Shown here: piece by piece, positions 8,449 through 17,921 of the stretch
Layout: the number at the start of each line of letters is the position of its first letter
Position numbering within the stretch: the first letter of the stretch is position 1
Origin: an uncultured Blautia sp.
Lineage (GTDB): Bacteria; Bacillota; Clostridia; Lachnospirales; Lachnospiraceae
Length of the DNA stretch: 64,000 bases
Direction of reading: 5' to 3'
Assembly (NCBI GenBank): GCA_900547615.1
Contig: URHH01000001.1
Coordinates: forward strand, 1-64,000
The notes under the pieces: model-generated
What the model was told of the DNA's origin: nothing
Databases searched by the model: none
The model's input: the letters and a program-made list of their open reading frames with translations, nothing else
Program-made: the position numbers and the translations under genes

Positions 8449-9825
8449 ATGAATCAGACAGAACATTCTATTTCTTCTGAGGAATCCCCTCTGGGAACTG
8501 CCCCTATCGGGCAGCTTTTAAAAAAATTTGCCATTCCCAGCATCATCAGTATGCTGGTGGGCGCACTTTATAATATCGTAGACCAGATTTTTATTGGACA
8601 AGGTGTGGGAATGCTGGGAAACGCAGCTACGAACGTGGCTTTTCCCCTTACGACCATCTCAACTGCCGTCTGTCTCCTTTTGGGAATAGGAGGCGCAGCA
8701 AATTATAATCTGGAGCTTGGCCGAAAAAACAAAGATAAAGCGAGAAACATTGCAGGCACAGCTTTTGGAAGCCTTATTATTTTCGGCATTTCTCTCTGCC
8801 TTCTGATCCGCTGCTTTTTAACCCCCCTTGTCATTGCCTGCGGAGCAACGGAACAGACTCTTCCATACTCCCTTTCCTATGTAGGAATTACCTCCCTGGG
8901 TTTTCCATTTTACATACTTGCAACAGGCGGAAATCATCTTGTGCGGGCAGACGGAAAACCAGCATACTCCATGTTTGCCACCTTATCAGGAGCTGTCATC
9001 AACACAGTTCTTGACCCTCTTTTTATTTTTGGTTTTGGATGGGGTATTGAAGGCGCAGCCTGGGCAACGGTAATCGGTCAGATTTTTTCTGCCTGCATGA
9101 TTCTCTTTTACCTGCCGAAATATCAGGAACATTCTCTTACCTTACGTCACTTCATCCCAAAAGCAAGCTGTTTGCATGCCATTATTTCTCTTGGCTCTGC
9201 TTCCTTCTTAAATCAGCTCGCCATTACAGTTGTACAGATTCTTCTTAACAATACGCTCCGTCATTACGGCGCGGAATCTATTTATGGAAGTGACATTCCC
9301 ATTGCAGTGGCAGGAATTGTCTCAAAAGTAAATATGCTGTTCCTCTCGGTTGTTATCGGTATTTCTCAGGGAGCACAGCCTATTATCAGCTTTAACTACG
9401 GCGCAGAAAATTTTGAGCGCGTAAAAAAAGCCTACCTGAAAGCAGCCGGAATTGCTTCTGCGGTAGCTTTTACAGGTTTTCTATGTTTCCAGATTTTTCC
9501 AAGACAGATTATCTCTGTTTTTGGAAGCGGCGACAAACTATATTATCAATTTGCCGTTAAGTTTTTCCGAATTTTCCTGTTCTGCACCTTCTTTAACGGA
9601 CTGCAGCCTGTAACTGCAAATTTTTTTACTTCCATCGGAAAAGCAACAAAAGGAATTTTTCTTTCTATGACAAGACAGATTATTTTTCTCATTCCTCTTG
9701 TTATCATCTTTCCTCTGTTCATGGGTGTGGAAGGAGTCATGTTCGCAGCCCCTATTGCAGACTGTGCCGCAGGGATACTTGCTATTCTGTTAGTAAAAAA
9801 AGAGTTCAAGAAAATGACGGTATAA
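8449..9825 (+). CDS. MATE family efflux transporter
   Basis: 458 residues with about twelve hydrophobic segments. The N-terminal part KKFAIPSIISMLVGALYNIVD is typical of the prokaryotic NorM/DinF-like MATE group found in many copies in Clostridia. It would export cationic or other small molecules using a sodium or proton gradient. It lies 13 bp after the PHP gene with AAGGAG before its start, so the two are probably cotranscribed. Substrate not predictable. Confidence 0.9.
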   Translation: MNQTEHSISSEESPLGTAPIGQLLKKFAIPSIISMLVGALYNIVDQIFIGQGVGMLGNAATNVAFPLTTISTAVCLLLGIGGAANYNLELGRKNKDKARNIAGTAFGSLIIFGISLCLLIRCFLTPLVIACGATEQTLPYSLSYVGITSLGFPFYILATGGNHLVRADGKPAYSMFATLSGAVINTVLDPLFIFGFGWGIEGAAWATVIGQIFSACMILFYLPKYQEHSLTLRHFIPKASCLHAIISLGSASFLNQLAITVVQILLNNTLRHYGAESIYGSDIPIAVAGIVSKVNMLFLSVVIGISQGAQPIISFNYGAENFERVKKAYLKAAGIASAVAFTGFLCFQIFPRQIISVFGSGDKLYYQFAVKFFRIFLFCTFFNGLQPVTANFFTSIGKATKGIFLSMTRQIIFLIPLVIIFPLFMGVEGVMFAAPIADCAAGILAILLVKKEFKKMTV

Positions 9826-9845
9826 ATACCACGTAATAAACACAA

Positions 9846-9868
9846 GAGCGCCGCAGCCTGCGGCGCTC
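9846..9868. terminator. GC-rich hairpin between convergent genes
   Basis: A 10-bp perfect stem, GAGCGCCGCA / TGCGGCGCTC, with a 3-nt loop. On the minus strand it is followed by a T-rich stretch (TTGTGTTTATT), so it may end the minus-strand operon that stops at 9887 and also slow transcripts coming from the MATE gene. Confidence 0.6.
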
Positions 9869-9886
9869 ACAGCCCCTTACAAATTT

Positions 9887-10969
9887 TCAGGTATTTGTCC
9901 AGCACATTTTCCGGGTAGAGACAGGCTGTTCTTTCTTAATTGCCTCATCCATAGACAAATAAAGATACGTATCCTGCAAAGCGTCCTTCAAGGAATAAAT
10001 TTCCTCTCCTCCGTCTGCATATCGTTTCATTCCGTCAAGAATCCCAGCCATAGCTATTTCGTCGTCACTGAGGCGCACACCTTCTTTCCAGTAAGGATTT
10101 TCATATACTGTTTTTCCGTTAAAATAAAGACTTCTCAATGTACAGCCTTCCAGATTTTCGAACTGCCCCGGCTCATCTCTCCCTATTCTGCCCATAGTAG
10201 GAAGTCCGTCTTCTCCAAGATACGACAGCTCGAAATCATAGATTTCTCCCAATGTTCCCCTTACATTCATATGCCGCGTACGAAAGTAATTAAAATACTG
10301 CTCGCCTGAAAAATCATAAAATCCTGTTTTTCCGCTTTCGAAAATAAAATCTCCCCGTTTTCTTCTGTCATGCACAATATTTTCTTTTCCGTTTCTGCGA
10401 AGCCCTTCCCTTCCGCAATGGTGCTGTACAGGAAAATCATATTGTCTTGCATAAATGGTACAATTTTCGAATCCCACATGAAGAACCTTCCGCATAAGAC
10501 TCACCGCATGATAATCATGCAGCATTCCCATAAACATATTGCTCACCTCTCCCAGACAGCCGCTTTCTATTATATTTAAAACAGCCTGATAATACGGACG
10601 AAGATGACACTGCTCTGCTACTTGTATTTTTCCTTGATATTTTTCCTTGAGTTTCCAGCATTTTTCCAGTTCCTCCACCCCGTATCCAGGTGGCGTTTCC
10701 GATAAAACGGAAATCCCTTTTTCCATAAGCTTTTCAATATATGAAAGTACATTTTTCCCCGGAACAAGGACCATTACAAAATCATAATCCCTCTTTAAAA
10801 ACTCCTCCAGATTCCTTTCTACTTTCCCCGGAAAATACATTTCCATCTCCTGTGCGCTTTTCTCTGAATGAGCCAGCACTGCTGAAACTTCCATTCTATG
10901 AGAAAAAAGCCGGATTACTTTCATGTAGCCTTGTGCTCTCCATCCTGTTCCAATTATCCCTATTTTCAC
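9887..10969 (-). CDS. Gfo/Idh/MocA-family oxidoreductase with atypical active-site motif
   Basis: 360 residues with an N-terminal Rossmann fold (GIIGTGWRAQGY). Where classical members have E-K-P with the catalytic lysine, this protein reads LSETPPGYG, so the lysine is missing. It may therefore be a divergent oxidoreductase or a non-redox relative. The start is GTG (10967-10969) with GAAGGTG upstream. It is the last gene of the ABC/sugar-acid operon, 16 bp after a DapA-like aldolase. Family membership is clear; activity is uncertain. Confidence 0.8.
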   Translation of the reverse strand: MKIGIIGTGWRAQGYMKVIRLFSHRMEVSAVLAHSEKSAQEMEMYFPGKVERNLEEFLKRDYDFVMVLVPGKNVLSYIEKLMEKGISVLSETPPGYGVEELEKCWKLKEKYQGKIQVAEQCHLRPYYQAVLNIIESGCLGEVSNMFMGMLHDYHAVSLMRKVLHVGFENCTIYARQYDFPVQHHCGREGLRRNGKENIVHDRRKRGDFIFESGKTGFYDFSGEQYFNYFRTRHMNVRGTLGEIYDFELSYLGEDGLPTMGRIGRDEPGQFENLEGCTLRSLYFNGKTVYENPYWKEGVRLSDDEIAMAGILDGMKRYADGGEEIYSLKDALQDTYLYLSMDEAIKKEQPVSTRKMCWTNT

Positions 10970-10985
10970 TTTAACACCTTCTTTT

Positions 10986-11894
10986 TTATATTACGGAAAA
11001 CTCTCTGTATACGTAATCTAAGTGCTGTTCCAGCAGTGCTAGCGTCTGTTTATCCGGATACTTCCCCGGCTGTCTGCAAACAGTATTCCTCATAATACCT
11101 CTTTTTTTTAATATAATTTTTTCGAGAGCTACGAACGATTCTATATCTCGCTGCATTAAATGTATATGTGGAAGGTATTTATTGAAAAGGTCAAAAGCTT
11201 TTTCTTTCTCTCCATTTTCAAAAGCATCATAAATCATTCGATAAGGACGTATTAATGCTGCCCCGGGCATTACAGCGCACGCCCCTCGAAACAGCGCTTC
11301 ATACATACACTCTCCTCCGTTACCAACGATTATACCATATTTATTATGTGTTTTACTTCTTAATGTTGTAATGGCGGGTCCCGTAGGAGATGCTTCCAAT
11401 TTAATATATAATTCACGAGAATTCTTTTCACCAATTTCTTCAAATGTGGAACACGGAATTTCTACTCCATTTAGTGCAGGAGCATACTGGATAATAATTG
11501 GTATTCTCACACTATCTGCAATTGTTCTCAGATGTTTTACAAGCATTTCCGATGTGGGCGATGCGAAACCCGGCGGCATAATATTCAATGCAGCCGCTCC
11601 TTTTTTTTCATAATAAATTGCCTCTCTTATTGCCAGAACTGTAGCATGACTGCTCACAGTTGCAACAATCGGTACTCTCCCTTTATTCGCTTGAAGCGCT
11701 CTCTGAAAAAGTTCTTTTCTCTCGTCCATAGTAAGTTTATAAAATTCCGCGCCTGCTGCAAAAAGACAAATCCCATGAGCTCCATCTCTTATTGCCATAT
11801 CTACTATGTCCTCAAAGTTCCCATAGTCTACATATTTGCCATCATCAGTAAAAGGAGTTGGTATGACCGGAATAATACCTTTTAGCGTTCCCAT
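10986..11894 (-). CDS. Dihydrodipicolinate synthase/2-keto-3-deoxy acid aldolase family protein
   Basis: 302 residues of the DapA/NAL TIM-barrel family. The N-terminal GIIPVIPTPFT is typical. The Schiff-base lysine lies in YIKLEASP and the catalytic tyrosine in IIIQYAPA. The usual GSTGE loop reads FAAGAEF here. The ATG at 11892-11894 has AGGAGGT; an upstream in-frame start lacks a site. It probably cleaves, dehydrates or condenses a 2-keto-3-deoxy sugar acid. A second DapA-like gene stands at the head of the same operon, so the two may act on different intermediates or enantiomers. Confidence 0.85.
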   Translation of the reverse strand: MGTLKGIIPVIPTPFTDDGKYVDYGNFEDIVDMAIRDGAHGICLFAAGAEFYKLTMDERKELFQRALQANKGRVPIVATVSSHATVLAIREAIYYEKKGAAALNIMPPGFASPTSEMLVKHLRTIADSVRIPIIIQYAPALNGVEIPCSTFEEIGEKNSRELYIKLEASPTGPAITTLRSKTHNKYGIIVGNGGECMYEALFRGACAVMPGAALIRPYRMIYDAFENGEKEKAFDLFNKYLPHIHLMQRDIESFVALEKIILKKRGIMRNTVCRQPGKYPDKQTLALLEQHLDYVYREFSVI

Positions 11895-11898
11895 TAAA

Positions 11899-12627
11899 CT
11901 ACCTCCTGTTAAAAATCTCAAAATCATGAGAAGGATATACCATTACGGGTTTCCATTTTTTTATGGTCTCAAATACTGCCTGACATTCTTCTTCGTTCAC
12001 ACATAGACCTACGGGAATTTCTTCTCGCATATTTTTTTCTGTCATTACTACATCTCCTGTAATGATGCCATATCCATTTTCCATGCAAACAATTATCATC
12101 TGAGAACCGCATGTATGTCCGCCTGTATACTGCACAAAAATTCCCGGGAAAATCTCTTCTGCATCATCCCCCTGTATCAAGCGCACTCTGTTTCTATTTT
12201 TACTTAACCAAGAAAACCACTCCTTTGGGTATTCATCTGGATGGTCTTGTGCTCTTTCCCATTCTTTTTTCTGGCAATAATATACTGCATTAGAAAAAGA
12301 TGCCGCATTCCCTACGTGATCCCAGTGAAGATGCGTAAAAATAACTGCTTCTATCTTTTCCGGATTTAAAGATGCCTCCTTCAAAATATTTTTAAAAGAG
12401 CGATTACGTCTTACGCATAGCTGAAATTTATCAGAACACAATGAAGGATCTCCAAATCCGGTATCCACAACAATTTGACGTTCATTTGACTCAAGAAGAA
12501 ATAATACCGATGGTACAAATTCCTGTATTTCCGGATTTCCATTCCTATATTTAATGTCATCTCTAACCATTCCAAAATCTCCAGTTAAAACAGGAGTTAC
12601 TTTCCATATTTGCTTTTTTTCTTCCAA
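11899..12627 (-). CDS. Metallo-beta-lactamase-fold hydrolase (lactonase-like)
   Basis: 242 residues. The MBL metal motif HLHWDH is His99, His101, Asp103, His104; later ligands are in GGHTCGSQ, TGDVV and PSHD. The overall layout resembles the N-acyl homoserine lactonase branch. The start is TTG (12625-12627) with AAAGGAG upstream. In this operon, between oxidoreductases, a dehydratase and aldolases, opening of a sugar lactone is the most economical role, but that is inference. It is followed 4 bp later by a DapA-like gene. Confidence 0.85.
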   Translation of the reverse strand: MEEKKQIWKVTPVLTGDFGMVRDDIKYRNGNPEIQEFVPSVLFLLESNERQIVVDTGFGDPSLCSDKFQLCVRRNRSFKNILKEASLNPEKIEAVIFTHLHWDHVGNAASFSNAVYYCQKKEWERAQDHPDEYPKEWFSWLSKNRNRVRLIQGDDAEEIFPGIFVQYTGGHTCGSQMIIVCMENGYGIITGDVVMTEKNMREEIPVGLCVNEEECQAVFETIKKWKPVMVYPSHDFEIFNRR

Positions 12628-12638
12628 AATTTTCTCCT

Positions 12639-13814
12639 TTAATATATTGGGACAAATTCTCCTTTATTTACTGCATCAATGTCATTGTATTCATATTTCT
12701 TTATTGTTTCTTCCCTCAGCTCCACGCCTAATCCCGGTAAATCCTGTATCAATTCTACATATCCGTCTTTATATACAATAGGCTTTATCAGAAGCTCCTC
12801 TCTAAGAGGATTTAAAGTCTGGTCGTGTTCCATAATAAATGCCTCTGGCTCTGATGCCATAAAATGCATATTCGCCATAAAGCCTACTCCGCTTCCAAAA
12901 ATATGAGGCGCCATTCTCATATGATGCGCTGAAGCAATTGCTGCAATTCGCTTACACTCAGATATTCCTCCTGAACGCGTCACATCCGGCTGAATCATAT
13001 CTACAGCATGTCCTGTAATCAGAGGTGCAAAACCATATCTCGTAAATTCATTTTCTCCTGCAACAATAGGAATGCTTGTATTTGCAGTTAAACGTTTAAA
13101 TCCTTCTACATCATCTGGATGAAGCGGCTCTTCCATCCAGAAAAGATCACAGTCTTCCAGTTTTTTGCATACCCGATACGCTGTATCATAGGTCCATGGA
13201 AAATTCGTGTAACATTGACCTGCATCTACGAGAAGAGCTGGTTTTGACCCTACTCTTTTTCGCAATTCTCGAATTAATTCTATATCTTCTTCCGGGTCTT
13301 CATTTCCAATTCGAACTTTAAAACCAAAATATCCTTTCGAAACATAACCCAGAGCTTCTTCAGCCAGAGAATCTACAGATTTTGCCATTCCCCCACTGGC
13401 ATATGCCTTAAATTTTGTTCTATACTTTCCGCCAATCAAATCATAAACAGGTCTCTGAAGAATTTTCCCCATAACATCATATAAAGCAATATCAATCCCG
13501 CTAATAATTGTAGCAATTACTCCCCGTCTTCCATAATGCGCAGACTGAATATAGAGTTTTCTCCATATTTTTTCAATATTAAATGGATCTTCCCCCAGGA
13601 GCATCTTTTTAAAGCGTGTATCTATTATCGTTTCTACTGCTCTCGGAAGATAGGCGGACTCTCCGATTTCACCAAGTCCAGTATATTTATCATCCACCGT
13701 AATACGCACAAGCACGCAATTCCTCTGGAGTGTAGCACCCCCTGACCACTTCCACTTTTCATCCTGTTCATATCTGTAGCATAATAAGATTGTTTCCACA
13801 TCCGTTATCTTCAT
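12639..13814 (-). CDS. Enolase-superfamily (mandelate racemase-like) sugar-acid dehydratase
   Basis: 391 residues. The catalytic base is in FKVRIG (Lys166, Arg168). The metal ligands are Asp197 (LVDAGQ), a Glu in WMEEP (228/229) and Glu254 (AGENEF). The mandelate-racemase-type Asp-His dyad is Asp277 (QPDVTR) and His304 (APHIFG). These mark an MR-subgroup acid-sugar dehydratase, giving 2-keto-3-deoxy acids. The start overlaps the preceding Gfo/Idh gene by 4 bp, so the two are translationally coupled. The actual sugar acid cannot be read from the sequence. Confidence 0.87.
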   Translation of the reverse strand: MKITDVETILLCYRYEQDEKWKWSGGATLQRNCVLVRITVDDKYTGLGEIGESAYLPRAVETIIDTRFKKMLLGEDPFNIEKIWRKLYIQSAHYGRRGVIATIISGIDIALYDVMGKILQRPVYDLIGGKYRTKFKAYASGGMAKSVDSLAEEALGYVSKGYFGFKVRIGNEDPEEDIELIRELRKRVGSKPALLVDAGQCYTNFPWTYDTAYRVCKKLEDCDLFWMEEPLHPDDVEGFKRLTANTSIPIVAGENEFTRYGFAPLITGHAVDMIQPDVTRSGGISECKRIAAIASAHHMRMAPHIFGSGVGFMANMHFMASEPEAFIMEHDQTLNPLREELLIKPIVYKDGYVELIQDLPGLGVELREETIKKYEYNDIDAVNKGEFVPIY

Positions 13815-14773
13815 TCCAATCCCTCCACAACTATTTTTTCATTAATCGCTTTTACTATCGCTTTATGAAGTCTGCACACCTGTCCCGCATCCTCCATTGT
13901 GGAAATTGGTTGCTCTCCCTGTAAAATACATCTTTCCACAAACCATTTCATTTCTTCATTAAACATTTCCTGATAAAGACTTTGTTCGTATCCCGTATCT
14001 GTCTTTTCTATAAAATCTCTTCTGGAAAAATTCATGCTTCCTTTATTTCCCAGTATCTTAATTTTAAAGGTCCACGGTTCTGATGAATAATCCTCTGCTG
14101 CCCACGTTACAAAAATCTGCACAATCGTACCCTGCTCATATTCCAACATTACCGAAACCTGAGCACCTTCTGTCTCATTTTCTTTTCCCTCTATCTGAGT
14201 ACGAAATGCCGTTATCCGCGCTGGCACACCCAAAAATGCCAAACAAAGATACAATTGATGACAAAGGACGTCTGTTTCCGGTCCTGTATACTTTACTGCC
14301 AGTTCTTTTGACATATAATACATTTCTGATAAATAAATGTATGCAGGCACTCCTAACCGTTTCTCTTCAAGAGCACGTTTCATCCGTATCAATTCCGGCA
14401 AGTAGATATAACTGTGTCCCGGCATACAAACTACTCCATTTTTCTTTGAAGCTATCGTCATCTCTTCTATCTCCCGCTCCGAAAAACTCACCGGTTTTTC
14501 TACAAGAATGTGTTTTCCCGCTTCAATACCTTTCATAGCATATATGTAATGAAACTCAGGCGGCGTAAGAATACACAACGCATCTACAGAGGAGGACTTA
14601 CAAATTTCATCCTCAGACAAAACAGGCACTCCTAGCTTTTCCCCAAATTCTTTTGCATGTCTTCCCCCTGAAACTGCTGTAATTTCTGCCCATGCACATT
14701 GTTTAATCGCTACAATATGATTCTCTGCTACTCTTCCGCACCCTATTAATCCTATTCTGATTTTTTTCTTCAT
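13811..14773 (-). CDS. Gfo/Idh/MocA-family sugar dehydrogenase
   Basis: 320 residues with Rossmann motif GLIGCGRVAENH and the canonical catalytic VEKPVS motif near residue 93. It is expected to oxidise a sugar or sugar derivative with NAD(P)+. It follows the inner-membrane permease gene by 2 bp and overlaps the dehydratase gene. In contrast to the Gfo/Idh gene at the end of the operon it has an intact EKP lysine, so it is the better candidate for the first oxidation step. Confidence 0.88.
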   Translation of the reverse strand: MKKKIRIGLIGCGRVAENHIVAIKQCAWAEITAVSGGRHAKEFGEKLGVPVLSEDEICKSSSVDALCILTPPEFHYIYAMKGIEAGKHILVEKPVSFSEREIEEMTIASKKNGVVCMPGHSYIYLPELIRMKRALEEKRLGVPAYIYLSEMYYMSKELAVKYTGPETDVLCHQLYLCLAFLGVPARITAFRTQIEGKENETEGAQVSVMLEYEQGTIVQIFVTWAAEDYSSEPWTFKIKILGNKGSMNFSRRDFIEKTDTGYEQSLYQEMFNEEMKWFVERCILQGEQPISTMEDAGQVCRLHKAIVKAINEKIVVEGLE

Positions 14774-14775
14774 TT

Positions 14776-15618
14776 TTACTCCTTAATCGCTCCCATAGTA
14801 AATCCCTGTACTAGATATTTTTCCAAGTATGTAAATAATAGTAATCCTGGTAAACATGCCAATACCGAGCCAGCCATTATCTGTCCCCAATTAACACTTC
14901 CATGTTGTCCCTGCATAAGGGCTATTCCTACGGTAATTGTTCTCATCTCTTCCGTCCTAGCAAACGTAAGCGCATACATATATTCCTGCCAGGAAAGAAT
15001 AAACGCAAACATAGCAACTGTCACAATTCCCGGAGCAGCCAAAGGCATAATAATCTTAAACAAGATTCTCAAACGTCCGCACCCGTCAATTCTCGCTGCT
15101 TCTTCAAGAGATACCGGAATTGTATCAAAATATCCTTTTATCATCCATGCACAAAACGGCATAGCAAAAGTAGTATATGCTATAACCATGGACAAATGAG
15201 TATTCAAAAGTCCCAGTTTGCTCATAATCATATACATTGGAATTAAAAGAAGCATAGAAGGAAACATCTGCACTACAATCAATACTACAGAAAAAAAGGT
15301 TCTGCCATGAAAACGAAAACGTGAAATTCCATATCCTGCAAACATGGCAACAATCAGGGAAATCCCCATTGTAGCAAAAGAAATAATCAGCGAATTTACA
15401 AAATACGTTTTAAAATATCCCCTATTCCATATTTCTCCGTAATTTTTAAAGCTAAATTCTGAAGGTACCCATTTTGGTATCTCCAAAAAAATTTCATCCG
15501 CCTCTTTAAAAGAAGTAGAAATCATCCATAAAAATGGCAAAATCAAAACAACTGTCAAAACCAAAATAACTAAAGTACATCCTATTTTACTATATTGTCG
15601 TTTTTGCGCTCGTGTCAT
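14776..15618 (-). CDS. Carbohydrate ABC transporter permease (MalG-type)
   Basis: 280 residues with six predicted membrane spans and the EAA loop EEAARIDGCGRLRILFKIIMPLAAP, which contacts the ATPase. The C-terminus QGFTMGAIKE is typical of MalG/CUT1 permeases. It pairs with the permease gene 4 bp upstream and the binding protein. This operon has no ATPase gene; the UgpC/MsmX-type ATPase at 27706-28809 may serve both transporters, as multitask ATPases do in Firmicutes. Confidence 0.92.
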   Translation of the reverse strand: MTRAQKRQYSKIGCTLVILVLTVVLILPFLWMISTSFKEADEIFLEIPKWVPSEFSFKNYGEIWNRGYFKTYFVNSLIISFATMGISLIVAMFAGYGISRFRFHGRTFFSVVLIVVQMFPSMLLLIPMYMIMSKLGLLNTHLSMVIAYTTFAMPFCAWMIKGYFDTIPVSLEEAARIDGCGRLRILFKIIMPLAAPGIVTVAMFAFILSWQEYMYALTFARTEEMRTITVGIALMQGQHGSVNWGQIMAGSVLACLPGLLLFTYLEKYLVQGFTMGAIKE

Positions 15619-15622
15619 TTGC

Positions 15623-16498
15623 TCACTCCTTCAATAATTTCCTCACATACACAATACATGGAACAATCAGCACAATCATCATAATAACGGCTGCTGCCGA
15701 AGCATAGCTTGTCTGGAATGTCTGCATAAACAAACGGTATATATATACCGGAAGAGATAACGTAGCTTCTCCTGGCCCTCCTTTTGTTACAACTTGGATA
15801 ATTTCCAACTGATTAAAATTCCATATAGATGTAAGAATTGCCGTAATCAACATAATACTTTTTAACATGGGAATCGTAACAAAACGAAAACACTGGCTTC
15901 CTGTTGCCCCGTCTACTTTTGCCGCTTCATATAAATCACCGGGTATTGCCTGAATTCCAGCAAGCAATGTAATTGCAACAAAAGGAATACTCTTCCATAT
16001 AATGACCATAACAACTGATACGGCCGCCAGCTTTTCATCGGACAGCCACGAAAGGTTATGTGAAATAATCCCTGTGCTTTTTAAAAGATAATTCATCATT
16101 CCAAAGGATTCATTCAAAAACCATTTCCATATAATACCTGCTATGGCATTAGGAATAATCCACGGAATCAAGACTAGACATCGAAATAGCTTTTTACAAT
16201 AAATATTTTTATTTAAAAGTACAGCAAACAAAAGCCCAAAAAACATTTCGAATACAAGAATAGCAAGCGTCCATACAATAGAACGTCTTAAAGCATCCAG
16301 AAACATAGAATCCGTTAATAACGATTTATAATTCTCCACTGCCACAAACTCCGGTTTCACAGGCCGAATCAAACTTTCATTATAAAAGCTGTTGACAACC
16401 CCCGATAAAACAGGATAGATTAAAATGACCAAAATTAATGCGGCGCATGGAAGAAGAAACAAATAAGGTGTTACTGTTGTTTTTATTCTTTTTTTCAT
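15623..16498 (-). CDS. Carbohydrate ABC transporter permease (MalF-type)
   Basis: 291 residues, six predicted membrane segments, with the EAA loop YEAAKVDGATGSQCFRFVTIP and a typical CUT1 N-terminus (PYLFLLPCAALILVILIYP). It forms the membrane channel with the following MalG-type permease. It lies 68 bp after the binding-protein gene, with GAGGAGAG before the ATG. Confidence 0.92.
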   Translation of the reverse strand: MKKRIKTTVTPYLFLLPCAALILVILIYPVLSGVVNSFYNESLIRPVKPEFVAVENYKSLLTDSMFLDALRRSIVWTLAILVFEMFFGLLFAVLLNKNIYCKKLFRCLVLIPWIIPNAIAGIIWKWFLNESFGMMNYLLKSTGIISHNLSWLSDEKLAAVSVVMVIIWKSIPFVAITLLAGIQAIPGDLYEAAKVDGATGSQCFRFVTIPMLKSIMLITAILTSIWNFNQLEIIQVVTKGGPGEATLSLPVYIYRLFMQTFQTSYASAAAVIMMIVLIVPCIVYVRKLLKE

Positions 16499-16566
16499 CT
16501 GGTATCTCTCCTCGTAAATTGAAACCGGGAGTGCCTTTCACGACACTCCTGTTTCAATTCCAGCTA

Positions 16567-17883
16567 TCATTCTCCATGAAGTTCTTTTAACTTTTCATCA
16601 AGTGTATGCATACCCTCTTCAACCGAAACACTTCCCATCAACATCTGCTGCACAGTAGAATTTCCATACATACTGGTAAGGGATTGCCATGAGGGATCAA
16701 GAGGCGGTATCATACATTTATCTACTTCGTCTAAAAACGGCTGAAGTTTTTCGTCATAATTTTTCTTTGCATATTGAACAAAATCTTCGGAGTACAGCAT
16801 ACCTCCTGCTGCATTACAAAAAGCTCCTGCTATGGTTAGCCCCTCTACATCACTTGGTGTATTATAAAAGTAATCTAAAAACTTCCACGCCTCTTCTTTA
16901 TGCTCTGAAGCTTCCAAAATATTAAACGTATTAGGGTAACCTCTGTATACGGTATTATCCGGACCATCGAACATAATTGCAGTTCCCCATTTTCCTTCCA
17001 AATCCGGGCCTTTTTCCTCAACCGATCCCGTTACCCACGCTCCGTTCTGCATCATTGCAACTTCCCCGGATACAAAGGCATTTGTTACTGCCTCCCAGTC
17101 ATAATCCACAACACTGTCCGGAGTCACTTTATGAGTCTGAACAAGATCAACCATCATCTGTGTTCCCTTTATTGCCGCCTCATCAGAAAGTTTTGATTTC
17201 CACGTTTCATCTTCATACAACGAAATATCCGCTCCGCACATCTGCATGAAATGCACCCAGTAATCAGAAGCATTTTCTGCCTGTACTGGCCAGGCATATC
17301 CATACTGATCTATTGTCCCATCTCCATCTGTATCTTTCGTCAAAGCTTTTGCACATTCGAGAAATTCTTCGTATGTTTTTGGTGGCTTGTCAGGGTCAAG
17401 TCCTGCTTCTTCAAAAAGGTCTTTTCTATAAAACAATGCCCAGTTACAGCCTTCCTGCGGCAGTCCGTCAATTTTTCCATCTTCTGTTGTAATCATGGCT
17501 TTTGCACTTGGAAGAAAGCTATTCACAAGCTCTTCCGGTACAAATTCACTTAAATCTGCAAGCGCTCCAATTCCTCTGTATTCTGCAAGCATCGAAGTAT
17601 TACACATAATCAAATCCGGTGCATTCCCACTTACAATAGAAGTCATAATCTGAGAAGGCGCATCCGTCCAACTGCTTCGTGTCTCTACAATTTTAATACC
17701 CGGATTTTCCGCCTCAAAATCCGAAATTGCGCGCTCCAGAATTTCAAGCTGTTCCGGAACCCATGCCGTATGCAGAAACTGAATTTCTACATTTTCTTCC
17801 GCTTTTACTTCATGACTCATGCCGCCAAACATTCCCACCGACATTGTCGCACAAAGAAACACACTCAAAAACCTTTTTTTCAT
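16567..17883 (-). CDS. Extracellular sugar-binding protein of ABC transporter
   Basis: 438 residues from the ATG at 17881-17883, which has AGGAGG; upstream in-frame sequence lacks a start signal. The signal peptide (MKKRFLSVFLCATMSVGMFGG) ends in EVKA-EE and looks like a type I signal peptide. There is no good lipobox cysteine, which is unusual for a Gram-positive binding protein. The mature protein shows CUT1 (family 1) solute-binding features such as a GNAPDLIMCN segment. The ligand is probably a sugar, sugar acid or oligosaccharide feeding the dehydratase/aldolase pathway encoded downstream. Confidence 0.9.
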   Translation of the reverse strand: MKKRFLSVFLCATMSVGMFGGMSHEVKAEENVEIQFLHTAWVPEQLEILERAISDFEAENPGIKIVETRSSWTDAPSQIMTSIVSGNAPDLIMCNTSMLAEYRGIGALADLSEFVPEELVNSFLPSAKAMITTEDGKIDGLPQEGCNWALFYRKDLFEEAGLDPDKPPKTYEEFLECAKALTKDTDGDGTIDQYGYAWPVQAENASDYWVHFMQMCGADISLYEDETWKSKLSDEAAIKGTQMMVDLVQTHKVTPDSVVDYDWEAVTNAFVSGEVAMMQNGAWVTGSVEEKGPDLEGKWGTAIMFDGPDNTVYRGYPNTFNILEASEHKEEAWKFLDYFYNTPSDVEGLTIAGAFCNAAGGMLYSEDFVQYAKKNYDEKLQPFLDEVDKCMIPPLDPSWQSLTSMYGNSTVQQMLMGSVSVEEGMHTLDEKLKELHGE

Positions 17884-17921
17884 TACCAAATCCTCCTGTT
17901 CTATTTTATTTTTTCTTTTCT

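Noticed and set aside
11899..12627. MBL-fold protein as a quorum-quenching AHL lactonase
   Set aside because: The fold and motif fit, but its place between sugar-acid enzymes points to a sugar lactone or related substrate.
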